This document shows, in pieces, positions 17,430-24,363 of a DNA stretch of 34,907 nucleotides. The DNA lies in assembly GCA_030765535.1 (NCBI GenBank), contig JAVCCH010000093.1:1-34907 (forward strand), given 5' to 3'. The first letter of the stretch is position 1; the number at the start of each line of letters is the position of its first letter. Source of the stretch: Candidatus Tenebribacter davisii. Its GTDB lineage: Bacteria; Cloacimonadota; Cloacimonadia; Cloacimonadales; TCS61. Made by a program: the position numbers and the translations under genes. Below the pieces are notes generated by a model that made no database searches, had not been told where the DNA came from, and saw only the letters and a list, made by a program, of their open reading frames with translations.

Positions 17430-18416
17430 ATGGAAGAACTTGGCAAAATAATCGTGATCGGTTCCGGTAATTGGGGAACCACACTGGCAATGATATTTTC
17501 CAAAAAGCAGAAAGTATATTTATGGACAATAAATGAAAAAGAGGCAACTGAGATCAATGAGAAACATGAATCTCAGTTCCTTCCTGGTATTAAATTACCT
17601 GCTAATATTATTGTTGAGAAAAAATTCAGCCGAAAAATAGATAAGAACGATATTGTCATCATTGCTATCCCTTCCCGTTTTATAGAAGACATTACAGATG
17701 AATTTATTGCACATCAAGCTGATGAATTTGTCATTGTAAATGCTTCTAAAGGCGTAGAACATAAAACTCTTAAAACTATTTGGGAAACCATTATGGTGAA
17801 AATGCCAAAGATAAAATTTGCTAATTTGGCAGGACCAACAATTGCTCGTGAACTGGCAGAGGGGATTCCGGCTAAAGCCATACTTGCAGCTCGTGATGTC
17901 GCTCTTCTATTCCAATTACAACAAAAATTTGAAAACGATATTTTGAAATTTGAATTCAGTAGAGATATAAAAGGTGTGGAACTCGCTTCCGCCTTAAAGG
18001 GACTTATTGCTATTGCAGTGGGAATGGCTGACGGACTTGGTTTTAAAACAAATATTTTCGGTATCATCATGACTTATGGTGTAAATGAATTTGTTACGAT
18101 CATGAAATTCCTGGGTGTTTATCATAAAACAGCTTACAGTATTGCAGGAATTGGAGACTTGATAACAACCTGCATTTCTGAGAACAGTCGTAACAGAAAA
18201 TTTGGTAAATTGCTAGCTCAAGGTTATTCTACCGAAGAAGCTTTAGAAGAGGTAGGAATGGTGGTAGAGGGCGTTTCCATGGCAAAGACTATAAATAAAC
18301 TTGCAAAATTCAATCTTTCAATTCCGCTAATTTCCTGCGTTACCCGTATCATTTTTGAAGACGTAGAAGATGTTCGCAAAGAGATGCTGGATACCTTGAA
18401 TTCGATTTCGGGATAG
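17430..18416 (+). CDS. gpsA: Glycerol-3-phosphate dehydrogenase [NAD(P)+], divergent GpsA
   Basis: Cytoplasmic enzyme interconverting dihydroxyacetone phosphate and sn-glycerol-3-phosphate, normally for phospholipid backbone supply. It begins with the dinucleotide-binding GSGNWGTTLA, has NASKGVEHKTL, NLAGPTIARELAEGIP, the active-site Lys in ELASALKGLIAIAVGMADGLG, and IAGIGDLITTCISENSRNRKFG. Length of 328 residues is normal. The segment after DGLG, usually N-T-K/R-A-A-x-I-x-R-G, reads TNIFGIIMTYG, losing two basic residues widely conserved in the family; substrate handling may be altered. Weak GGAG lies 8 bases before the ATG. Together with glpK and the esterase in this window it completes a glycerol-phosphate theme. 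Confidence 0.87.
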   Translation: MEELGKIIVIGSGNWGTTLAMIFSKKQKVYLWTINEKEATEINEKHESQFLPGIKLPANIIVEKKFSRKIDKNDIVIIAIPSRFIEDITDEFIAHQADEFVIVNASKGVEHKTLKTIWETIMVKMPKIKFANLAGPTIARELAEGIPAKAILAARDVALLFQLQQKFENDILKFEFSRDIKGVELASALKGLIAIAVGMADGLGFKTNIFGIIMTYGVNEFVTIMKFLGVYHKTAYSIAGIGDLITTCISENSRNRKFGKLLAQGYSTEEALEEVGMVVEGVSMAKTINKLAKFNLSIPLISCVTRIIFEDVEDVRKEMLDTLNSISG

Positions 18417-18454
18417 AATAATAATCAAATAGCAATATACGCTCCGCTTGTGTC

Positions 18455-18487
18455 AGCCTGAGCCCTTCGACAAGTTCAGGACTGGCT
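18455..18487. repeat. Dispersed palindromic repeat, copy 1 (CTTCGACAAG type)
   Basis: CCTGAGCCCTTCGACAAG at 18457-18474 is repeated, exactly inverted, at 31341-31358. Here CCTGA pairs with TCAGG (18476-18480) and outer AGCC with GGCT (18484-18487), so the element can fold into a hairpin. Related CTTCGACA-G-CTCAGG palindromes are common in intergenic DNA of many bacteria. It sits 39 bases after gpsA. Confidence 0.75.
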
Positions 18488-18505
18488 TAATAAAAGGACG
18501 GATAA

Positions 18506-18547
18506 ATGATAAAAAACATAAAAATCTTGGAGTGTAATAAATTATGA
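18506..18547 (+). CDS. Possible 13-codon leader peptide overlapping the symporter start
   Basis: A short frame (MIKNIKILECNKL) starts with ATG at 18506, preceded by AAGGA about eight bases upstream, and its TGA (18545-18547) overlaps the symporter ATG at 18544 in an ATGA arrangement. The symporter start itself has its GGAG 12 bases away, longer than usual, so coupling through this leader would make sense. There is no homology evidence for so short a peptide. Confidence 0.35.
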   Translation: MIKNIKILECNKL

Positions 18548-19977
18548 TCGCACGCTATATCGCAGTATTTCTGTATGCAGCAATGGTAATTTTCATTGGA
18601 GTTAAAGGCTCACGTAAAACTAAATCATTCCATGACTTTGCCCTAGGTGGAGGAAAGATCGGTCCCTGGATGACTGCATTCAGTTATGGAGCTGCCTATT
18701 TTTCAGCAGTTTTGTTCATTGGTTTTGCCGGTAAGATCGGCTGGGCATTCGGGCTTTCCGGACTTTGGATCGCATTGGGAAATACACTTGTCGGCACACT
18801 TGGTGTGTGGCTGCTTCTTGGAAACAAAGTGAAGCAGCAGGCAATTGCTTATGATGTTCACACTATGCCGGAATTGCTGGAAGCACGTTTTAACTGTCCA
18901 TTTTTGAAAATATTCACTTCTGCAGCGATCTTTATTTTCTTTATTCCCTACACAGCAGCTGTTTTCATGGGACTCAGTTATTTATTTGAATTCACCTTCA
19001 ATATGCCATATACTTATGTGCTTCTCTTTATGGGAATTTTCACAGGAATTTACCTGATTATGGGCGGTTACAAATCCATGGCTATGATAGACGTGATCTT
19101 TGGAATGATAATGATAGTTGGGGTTATAATTCTTCTGGTCAGCACGATCCATCGTGGTGGTGGAATCCCAAATATTATAACAGTATTACGTGATATAAAC
19201 CCAAAACTGGCTGCTCCCGTCGGACCTCCCGGGTTCATCCCCCTGGCATCATTGGTAATTCTTACCAGTATAGCTCCTTTTGCCATGCCGCATCTTCTGC
19301 AAAAATTTTATGCGGTTAAAGATGAAAAATCAGTGAAAATAGGTACCTATGCTTCAACTGTTTTTGCCTTACTTGTGGTTGGAATTGCTTATTTCACTGG
19401 AGCTCTAACCAGAGTATTTTTAAATCCAACAACAAGTCCTGCTGCTTTCACTGCAAACGGCAAACCTATCTTCGACGCTTTAATGCCGGAAATGCTGGTA
19501 ACAGTTATTCCCTCGGCTCTCACGGTAATTATTTTATTGCTAATCCTTGCCGCTTCCATGTCCACACTAGCTTCATTGGTTCTTATTTCCAGTACTTCTA
19601 TTACTAAAGATATTTATAAAGGGTTCATCAATCGTGATGCATCAGACCAAAAACTTACTTCTACGGTAAGAATAGGAAGCGCATTCTTCATTATGCTTTC
19701 CATGCTCTTAGCTTTCCTGAAACCAGCAATCATAGTAACTATTCTCTCTGTTTCCTGGGGTGCAATTGCATCTGTTTTCCTGGGACCTTTCGTCTGGGGG
19801 ATATTCAATAAAAAAGTAAATCAATTGGGAGCAATTGCCGGTTCAGTTGGTGGTCTTGCTATTTGCCTGGTTCTCTTCCTGGTGTGGGGATCAAAAATGG
19901 TACCACAGGCTGCCAGTGTGGGGATGATCGCTTCATTGGTTTTGGTTCCGGTTTTTAGTTTGTTTGGGAAGAAGTAG
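18544..19977 (+). CDS. Sodium:solute symporter (SSS family)
   Basis: Inner-membrane secondary transporter of 477 residues with about 13 hydrophobic helices spread across the whole protein, the SSS (PutP/SglT-like) architecture. Recognisable elements are KSFHDFALGGGKIGPWMTAFSYGAAYFSA near the N-terminus, a Na+-site-type stretch, TYVLLFMGIFTGIYLIMGGYKSM in the middle (the family GGxxAV region), and LAASMSTLASLVLISSTSITKDIYKGF, a segment strongly conserved in SSS proteins. The substrate cannot be assigned: proline, pantothenate, sugars and acetate are all possible in the family. The stop is directly followed by a hairpin repeat that may terminate transcription. Confidence 0.87.
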   Translation: MIARYIAVFLYAAMVIFIGVKGSRKTKSFHDFALGGGKIGPWMTAFSYGAAYFSAVLFIGFAGKIGWAFGLSGLWIALGNTLVGTLGVWLLLGNKVKQQAIAYDVHTMPELLEARFNCPFLKIFTSAAIFIFFIPYTAAVFMGLSYLFEFTFNMPYTYVLLFMGIFTGIYLIMGGYKSMAMIDVIFGMIMIVGVIILLVSTIHRGGGIPNIITVLRDINPKLAAPVGPPGFIPLASLVILTSIAPFAMPHLLQKFYAVKDEKSVKIGTYASTVFALLVVGIAYFTGALTRVFLNPTTSPAAFTANGKPIFDALMPEMLVTVIPSALTVIILLLILAASMSTLASLVLISSTSITKDIYKGFINRDASDQKLTSTVRIGSAFFIMLSMLLAFLKPAIIVTILSVSWGAIASVFLGPFVWGIFNKKVNQLGAIAGSVGGLAICLVLFLVWGSKMVPQAASVGMIASLVLVPVFSLFGKK

Positions 19978-20086
19978 GGTCAATTACCCGAATTGACCGA
20001 TAAGCAAATTCAAGTAATTCAAAATCTGAGGGTCAATTCCCCGAATTGACAGTGTACTAGGACAATTGAAGGTAATTGTCCCTACA
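19978..20086. repeat. Compound palindromic repeat, locus 1 (three hairpins)
   Basis: Three hairpins in a row. 19978-19998: GGTCAATT, loop ACCCG, AATTGACC. 20032-20050: GTCAATT, loop CCCCG, AATTGAC. 20060-20081: GGACAATT, loop GAAGGT, AATTGTCC, followed by CTACA. The same arrangement recurs at 22184-22258. It begins at the base after the symporter stop codon and ends about 50 bases before the next ATG. Confidence 0.85.
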
Positions 20087-20135
20087 AAAAAAACATTAAA
20101 ATTCAAACCTAAATTTTTTCAATACTGGAGGAAAA

Positions 20136-21320
20136 ATGAAAAAGTTGATATTATTAGCAATTTTAATCTTATTGTTAACAAATCTCTTCGGAATCAGAGA
20201 GTTTGCCTGCATGTTTACCCTGATTAATCCATCTACGACAGATGTAGCATTTGGATTAAATTCCGGTACAACCAATATCTGGAATACAAGTCCTTTGAGT
20301 GTATGGAGCAATCCTGCCAAACTTGGTTATCATAATGGTTTAGCCTTTGGCTATTCCAATGATCCCTATTTTGAAAAAATATTCCCTGATATCTATCACC
20401 GTTCATCGTATGTAAGCTATGGCTGGAACGGAATTGGAGTTCTTCTTCCAGCTCCAAGTGCAAAAAAGCATTGGGGAACATTTATGGACTATGGAGAGCA
20501 GACCATGATGGATGAATATGGAAATGTCATTGGAACTTTTGAATCTTATGACGCATGTTCAAAATTCGCTATTGGTCTAAATACTATAGAGTTTGTATCC
20601 AACTTTATTAATAATGAGAGGTTTCGTTCTCTTCAATGTTACGGAGATCTTTCAATTGGATATAATTATGATAATATTATTAGTGATTTAGCACCTGAAG
20701 GTACCGGTGGTGGAGAAATTGGTATTAAGGGATTAGGAGAATCGCATTCATCAGGATATGGTTTTATTGGTCGTATCAGTCCTTTTAATAAAATCAATGC
20801 GATAGGTAAATTTTGTCGGTTAGATCTTACTGCTGGAATTTATTATCTGAATAATGAAAGAACAAAGATTACTTATATAAATGAATCACAAGCCGATCCC
20901 CTACCTTATGGTATAAGAAGTGCTTTTTCCGGTAAGTTTTCTATTGATTTAGGTATAATCCCAGAAATTGATAATACTGGGTTAAGAGATTTTATCAACA
21001 ACCTATTTTCAATATATTATAGCCAAGACAACGCACAATACGGTGAAAAAGATGAATTAAATCCAGGTATTTGGGGAGAAGGGATTGAATTTACTTTCTT
21101 TGATATTCTATCAATTAGAAAAGGACAGCATGTCGATAGAGCAGGAGAAATGGTTGGAGATACTGACGGTTTTGGATTAAATTTCAATTATAAGGATATC
21201 TTTCAGTTCCAATATAATAAAACAAAATTCCCTGGTGGTGAATTACAAGATAAACAAGAAAAAACTGATTACATGGTTAGAATTGATTTCATAAAAACAT
21301 ATAATTTATTCAAGAATTAA
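20136..21320 (+). CDS. Exported PorV/UPF0164-like outer-membrane protein, unknown function
   Basis: Protein of 394 residues with a Sec signal peptide (MKKLILLAILILLLTNLFG). After it comes NPSTTDVAFGLNSG then VWSNPAKLGYHNGLAFGYS, which resembles the start of PorV/PorQ/UPF0164-type barrels, where an NPA-L-G motif marks the first strands. The rest alternates hydrophobic and polar residues with many Gly and Tyr, including SIGYNYDN, GFIGRISPF, LDLTAGIYYL and a terminal DYMVRIDFIKTYNLF. GGAGG lies five to nine bases before the ATG. In FCB-group bacteria such proteins can be part of the type IX secretion or surface system, fitting the sorting-domain protein at 24364-26682, but the specific role is not shown. 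The family call is tentative. Confidence 0.6.
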   Translation: MKKLILLAILILLLTNLFGIREFACMFTLINPSTTDVAFGLNSGTTNIWNTSPLSVWSNPAKLGYHNGLAFGYSNDPYFEKIFPDIYHRSSYVSYGWNGIGVLLPAPSAKKHWGTFMDYGEQTMMDEYGNVIGTFESYDACSKFAIGLNTIEFVSNFINNERFRSLQCYGDLSIGYNYDNIISDLAPEGTGGGEIGIKGLGESHSSGYGFIGRISPFNKINAIGKFCRLDLTAGIYYLNNERTKITYINESQADPLPYGIRSAFSGKFSIDLGIIPEIDNTGLRDFINNLFSIYYSQDNAQYGEKDELNPGIWGEGIEFTFFDILSIRKGQHVDRAGEMVGDTDGFGLNFNYKDIFQFQYNKTKFPGGELQDKQEKTDYMVRIDFIKTYNLFKN

Positions 21321-21340
21321 TTGGGTAAGATTAGCTTAAA

Positions 21341-22168
21341 ATGATATCATTATTTCTCAGTATCATCATGTCAGTTGCAATTGCCAACTTACTGCCTTAT
21401 TTCAAAAAAGATAAAAAGATAAAAATTCTACATGTTTTCCTGGGAAATTATTTTTTAGCTTCAATATTCAGTTTTATTGATAAAGGTAGTCCACTGGCTG
21501 AAGCTGGAAATTTTGAGATTTTCACAGGTTCTCTAACAGGAATTCTCTTCTTTGCAACATTCCTTATTTATCAGCATAATATTTCCAAAAATGGTGTTTC
21601 TTTAAGTGTGGGTGCAATGAGGTTTTCTGTAGTAATTCCCATCATCATGGCTTTATTAATATTTGGTGAACCAGTTTTTCTACTTAATGTAATTGGAATT
21701 ATTTTGGTGTTACTGGCTTTCACATTCTTAATGGATACAAAATCTTTTCACAGCATTTTCTGGTTGGGATTGCTTTTCCTGGGAACCGGTATTGCTGATT
21801 CCATCATGAAATTATATGAACAGTACGGTTTGGAATCTACTCGTCCTTTTATGATCTACATTTTCGGTTCTGCCATGATCTTCAATTTACTGGTTGTGCT
21901 GATCAAAAAAACTCCCTTTCATTTGAAATCGTTCTGTTTTGGAATGATCTTGGGAATTCCTAACAGATTAACTACCAAGTATTTTCTTGATGCTTTGCAG
22001 GAAATACCTGCTTCTGTAGTCTATCCCATGTTTGCAGCATCAGTGGTCGTTTTAGGAATTCTTTCAGATGTCTTGATCTGGAAAAAGAGATTTAATGCTA
22101 AGCAGTGGATAGCTTTGACAATTATGGTTGTAGGAATAGCTTTATTATATATAAGAATTGGAATCTAA
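21341..22168 (+). CDS. EamA/DMT-family membrane transporter
   Basis: Integral membrane protein of 275 residues with around nine to ten hydrophobic helices and short loops, in two halves like EamA/drug-metabolite transporters. The second half ends with VVYPMFAASVVVLGILSDVLIWKKRFNAKQWIALTIMVVGIALLYI, the typical DMT C-terminal pattern of a short loop with basic residues between the last two helices. The first half has VIPIIMALLIFGEPVFLLNVIGIILVLLAF, the equivalent repeat. No strong ribosome site is visible; the gene starts 20 bases after the upstream exported-protein gene and may be coupled to it. The substrate is unknown. Confidence 0.75.
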   Translation: MISLFLSIIMSVAIANLLPYFKKDKKIKILHVFLGNYFLASIFSFIDKGSPLAEAGNFEIFTGSLTGILFFATFLIYQHNISKNGVSLSVGAMRFSVVIPIIMALLIFGEPVFLLNVIGIILVLLAFTFLMDTKSFHSIFWLGLLFLGTGIADSIMKLYEQYGLESTRPFMIYIFGSAMIFNLLVVLIKKTPFHLKSFCFGMILGIPNRLTTKYFLDALQEIPASVVYPMFAASVVVLGILSDVLIWKKRFNAKQWIALTIMVVGIALLYIRIGI

Positions 22169-22183
22169 TTCAATTTCTTTGCA

Positions 22184-22258
22184 GGATTAATTCCCCGAAT
22201 TGACCGCTTAAAATAATTTAAAATTCGTAACGGACGATTAATGATAATCGTCCCTACA
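22184..22258. repeat. Compound palindromic repeat, locus 2
   Basis: Second copy of the repeat at 19978-20086. A decayed first hairpin (22184-22205, GGATTAATT, CCCCG, AATTGACC) and an intact second one (22232-22253, GGACGATT, loop AATGAT, AATCGTCC, then CTACAA). Relative to locus 1 the second stem has a compensated A-T to G-C change. It lies between two convergent genes and may act as a terminator for both. Confidence 0.85.
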
Positions 22259-23255
22259 ATTTTAATAGTTCCTTATTTTCCAGCACAAATTCCACTTCTA
22301 CAATAGCCAGAGGAAGATCATGTTCGATGAACTGTAATTTAGCATAATCCTTTTCAGTGGTCAGAACGAAATCAATTTTTTCCAGTTTCACATCAGCAGA
22401 GATCTGTTTGATAACTCCTTTTTTCTTGAAGTCATAATGATCAGGAAAACGGAAATGCTTATCAAAGTGTAACCCTGCCTCATGAATTGTGTTCTCAAAA
22501 GATTGTGGTAAACCGATTCCGGAAAGAAGTGCCAATTTTCCTTCTGGATTAATTTCTTTCCCATTAACATCTGAAAATTGTTTGATTTTGTATCCACCTT
22601 TTAAAATTGGCTTGTTGAATTTTTGGATTTGTACTGGAATTTCACCTTTTCCATTGAATACTATATAATCAGCATATTTCAGAGCTGAAAGAGATTCCCG
22701 TAAGATACCAGCAGGTAAGACAAAACCATTGCCAATTCCGCCAATAGAGTTAAAAACCACAAAATCAAAATCATGCTGAACTTTGAGATGCTGGAATGAA
22801 TCATCCAGAATTATATATTCCAGATCGGGATATTTTCCTTCCAATATTTGAATTGATCTTTTACGATTTCTGCCAGTTATAACCGGAATTCCAGACAACT
22901 TTGTTGCCAATAAATACGTTTCATCACCTGCATCTCCGGCAAAATCGAATACTCCCTTTTCATCAGAGATTAGCTTGTTCTCATTTTCGAATTTACCTTT
23001 ATAACCGCGATGTGAAACTGCAACTTTTTTTCCCTGTTTTTGTAGATATTTAGCCAGAAATATAGTTGCCGGAGTTTTACCGCTGCCGCCACTGACGATA
23101 TTTCCTACATTGATTATCCTACAGCTTGATCGATACCCTTTAGAATGAAATTTTCTTCGCAAAATCAAAATACAGGAATAAATTGCTGACATCGGTAAGA
23201 GTAAAAAGGAGAGTAACGATTTTTCATATAAATTTTTTTCGATCATTTTTTGCAT
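22254..23255 (-). CDS. lpxK: Tetraacyldisaccharide 4'-kinase LpxK
   Basis: Inner-membrane-associated kinase that phosphorylates the 4' position of the lipid A precursor, so the organism makes lipid A. The protein of 333 residues has an N-terminal hydrophobic segment (about residues 13-32), then NVGNIVSGGSGKTPATIFLAKYL with the P-loop near residues 55-62, the family motif DDSFQHLKVQHDFDFVV, RKRSIQILEG, and a late LTTEKDYAKL element typical of LpxK. The start is preceded by GGTG six bases upstream, overlapping the stop of the small exported gene. Other lpx genes are not adjacent. The stop lies on the edge of repeat locus 2. Confidence 0.93.
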   Translation of the reverse strand: MQKMIEKNLYEKSLLSFLLLPMSAIYSCILILRRKFHSKGYRSSCRIINVGNIVSGGSGKTPATIFLAKYLQKQGKKVAVSHRGYKGKFENENKLISDEKGVFDFAGDAGDETYLLATKLSGIPVITGRNRKRSIQILEGKYPDLEYIILDDSFQHLKVQHDFDFVVFNSIGGIGNGFVLPAGILRESLSALKYADYIVFNGKGEIPVQIQKFNKPILKGGYKIKQFSDVNGKEINPEGKLALLSGIGLPQSFENTIHEAGLHFDKHFRFPDHYDFKKKGVIKQISADVKLEKIDFVLTTEKDYAKLQFIEHDLPLAIVEVEFVLENKELLKL

Positions 23256-23259
23256 ATTA

Positions 23260-23787
23260 TCACCATATATAGGAAATATAAATATTACTGATCAGGATCT
23301 TGAAACCAGCATCAGCAGAAAGTCTTATATAATTGTCATTCTTTAATTTCCAACTGTAACCGCAACCAACTGCCAGATCTGGAAAGACAATCCAACTTGA
23401 ATTATAAATACCAAAATAAAAGGATTCAAAACCCACATTGAAAAACCAGTTAAAACCACTGTAGTCTGCTTTACTAAAATATGCACTTTTAAATTTTGCT
23501 CCCCAAAAGTATATTTTATAAAATTCTTCTATGTCCGGTTCCCAAATGAGAGGAATTAAATCTGCATGAAGAATTATTGTTCCTTCCTGATAGACTTTCT
23601 TAAGTTTTGAGCGTTGAGATATCCCAATTCCTACATCGGCAACAACAACGGGTGAGATATAGAACTCAAAACTAATGTCATCCCAATCTTTTTTTGAAAC
23701 TTCTATCTTTTCTTGAAGAGTTGGTTCTTCTGCAATAAGAGCACTAAATACAAAAAAGATCAGAAAAGTAATAATCGTGATTTTCAT
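23260..23787 (-). CDS. Small exported protein of unknown function
   Basis: Protein of 175 residues with a Sec signal peptide (MKITIITFLIFFVFSALIAEE, cleavage likely after Ala near residue 18). The mature part has beta-strand-like alternation and many aromatic residues (FEFYISPVVVADVGIGIS, GFNWFFNVGFESFYFGIYN, FKILISNIYISYIW), ending in Trp, as outer-membrane barrels often do. No domain is recognised. The ATG at 23787 overlaps the stop of the cobalamin adenosyltransferase gene (TGAGATGA region); a TTG at 23799 is an alternative start within that gene. It lies between cobO-like and lpxK on the same strand and is probably co-transcribed with both. Confidence 0.6.
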   Translation of the reverse strand: MKITIITFLIFFVFSALIAEEPTLQEKIEVSKKDWDDISFEFYISPVVVADVGIGISQRSKLKKVYQEGTIILHADLIPLIWEPDIEEFYKIYFWGAKFKSAYFSKADYSGFNWFFNVGFESFYFGIYNSSWIVFPDLAVGCGYSWKLKNDNYIRLSADAGFKILISNIYISYIW

Positions 23788-23788
23788 C

Positions 23789-24295
23789 TCAAAATTCAAT
23801 TCCCTTTCTGGCTTCTACACCCAACACAAAATAGTGTTTTATCTCTTTCATTTCGGTAACCAGTGAAGCGCGATGTAAAACCTCATTTTTAGCATATCTT
23901 CCTGTCATGATGATCTCTGCATCAGTATCCATTTCCATCAACTCGATCTGTTTTTCAAGTGGAAGTAGTTTCCATTTCACAGCCACATTTATCTCATCGA
24001 TCACAATGATGTCATATTTTTCAGAAGCTATCACTTCCTTACATTTTGCATAAGCCTCTTCAGCTTCATCAAAATCGATTTTTGCTGGATTTTCCGGATT
24101 TACAAGTTGTGCAGTTCCGAATTGAAAAATATCCAATCCTTTTTGCTTAGAAAGAAATTTTATTTCTCCAAATTCAAAATTTTTCTTCATGAACTGAATC
24201 AGGCAGACATTCTTTTCCTGTCCCAAAGCGCGCACGATTAAACCCAGAGCAGCTGTGGTTTTACCTTTTCCATTTCCTGTGTATATTTGGATCAT
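23789..24295 (-). CDS. cobO: Cob(I)yrinic acid a,c-diamide adenosyltransferase (CobO/CobA/BtuR type)
   Basis: Transfers the adenosyl group of ATP to the cobalt of corrinoids to make coenzyme B12 forms; cytoplasmic. It starts IYTGNGKGKTTAALGLIVRALG, the modified P-loop of the CobA/BtuR family (residues 7-18), followed by VCLIQFMKK, IVIDEINVAV (Walker-B-like), and the terminal TGRYA and VTEMKEIKHYF elements. The length of 168 residues is normal for the short form. AAGGAA lies about seven bases upstream of the ATG. No other cobalamin genes are in the window, so it may serve in corrinoid salvage. An intergenic pair of hairpins lies just upstream. Confidence 0.9.
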   Translation of the reverse strand: MIQIYTGNGKGKTTAALGLIVRALGQEKNVCLIQFMKKNFEFGEIKFLSKQKGLDIFQFGTAQLVNPENPAKIDFDEAEEAYAKCKEVIASEKYDIIVIDEINVAVKWKLLPLEKQIELMEMDTDAEIIMTGRYAKNEVLHRASLVTEMKEIKHYFVLGVEARKGIEF

Positions 24296-24312
24296 AATTA
24301 TTCCTTCTGTAC

Positions 24313-24358
24313 AGCGAGCTGCCAGCTCGCTTATATCTTTCTCGACCTGGCAGGTCGA
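24313..24358. repeat. Pair of odd palindromes with CTGNCAG cores
   Basis: AGCGAGCTG-C-CAGCTCGCT (24313-24331) and TCGACCTG-G-CAGGTCGA (24342-24358) are perfect palindromes around a single central base, separated by ten bases and sharing the CTGNCAG core. Neither is followed by a T-run, so they are not classical terminators. They lie between cobO and the beta-propeller gene. Confidence 0.8.
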
Positions 24359-24363
24359 TCTAC

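Noticed and set aside
19978-20086. Row of short repeats resembling a mini CRISPR array
   Set aside because: Only two related hairpins with unequal spacing and a third of different sequence, no constant repeat length, and no cas genes nearby.
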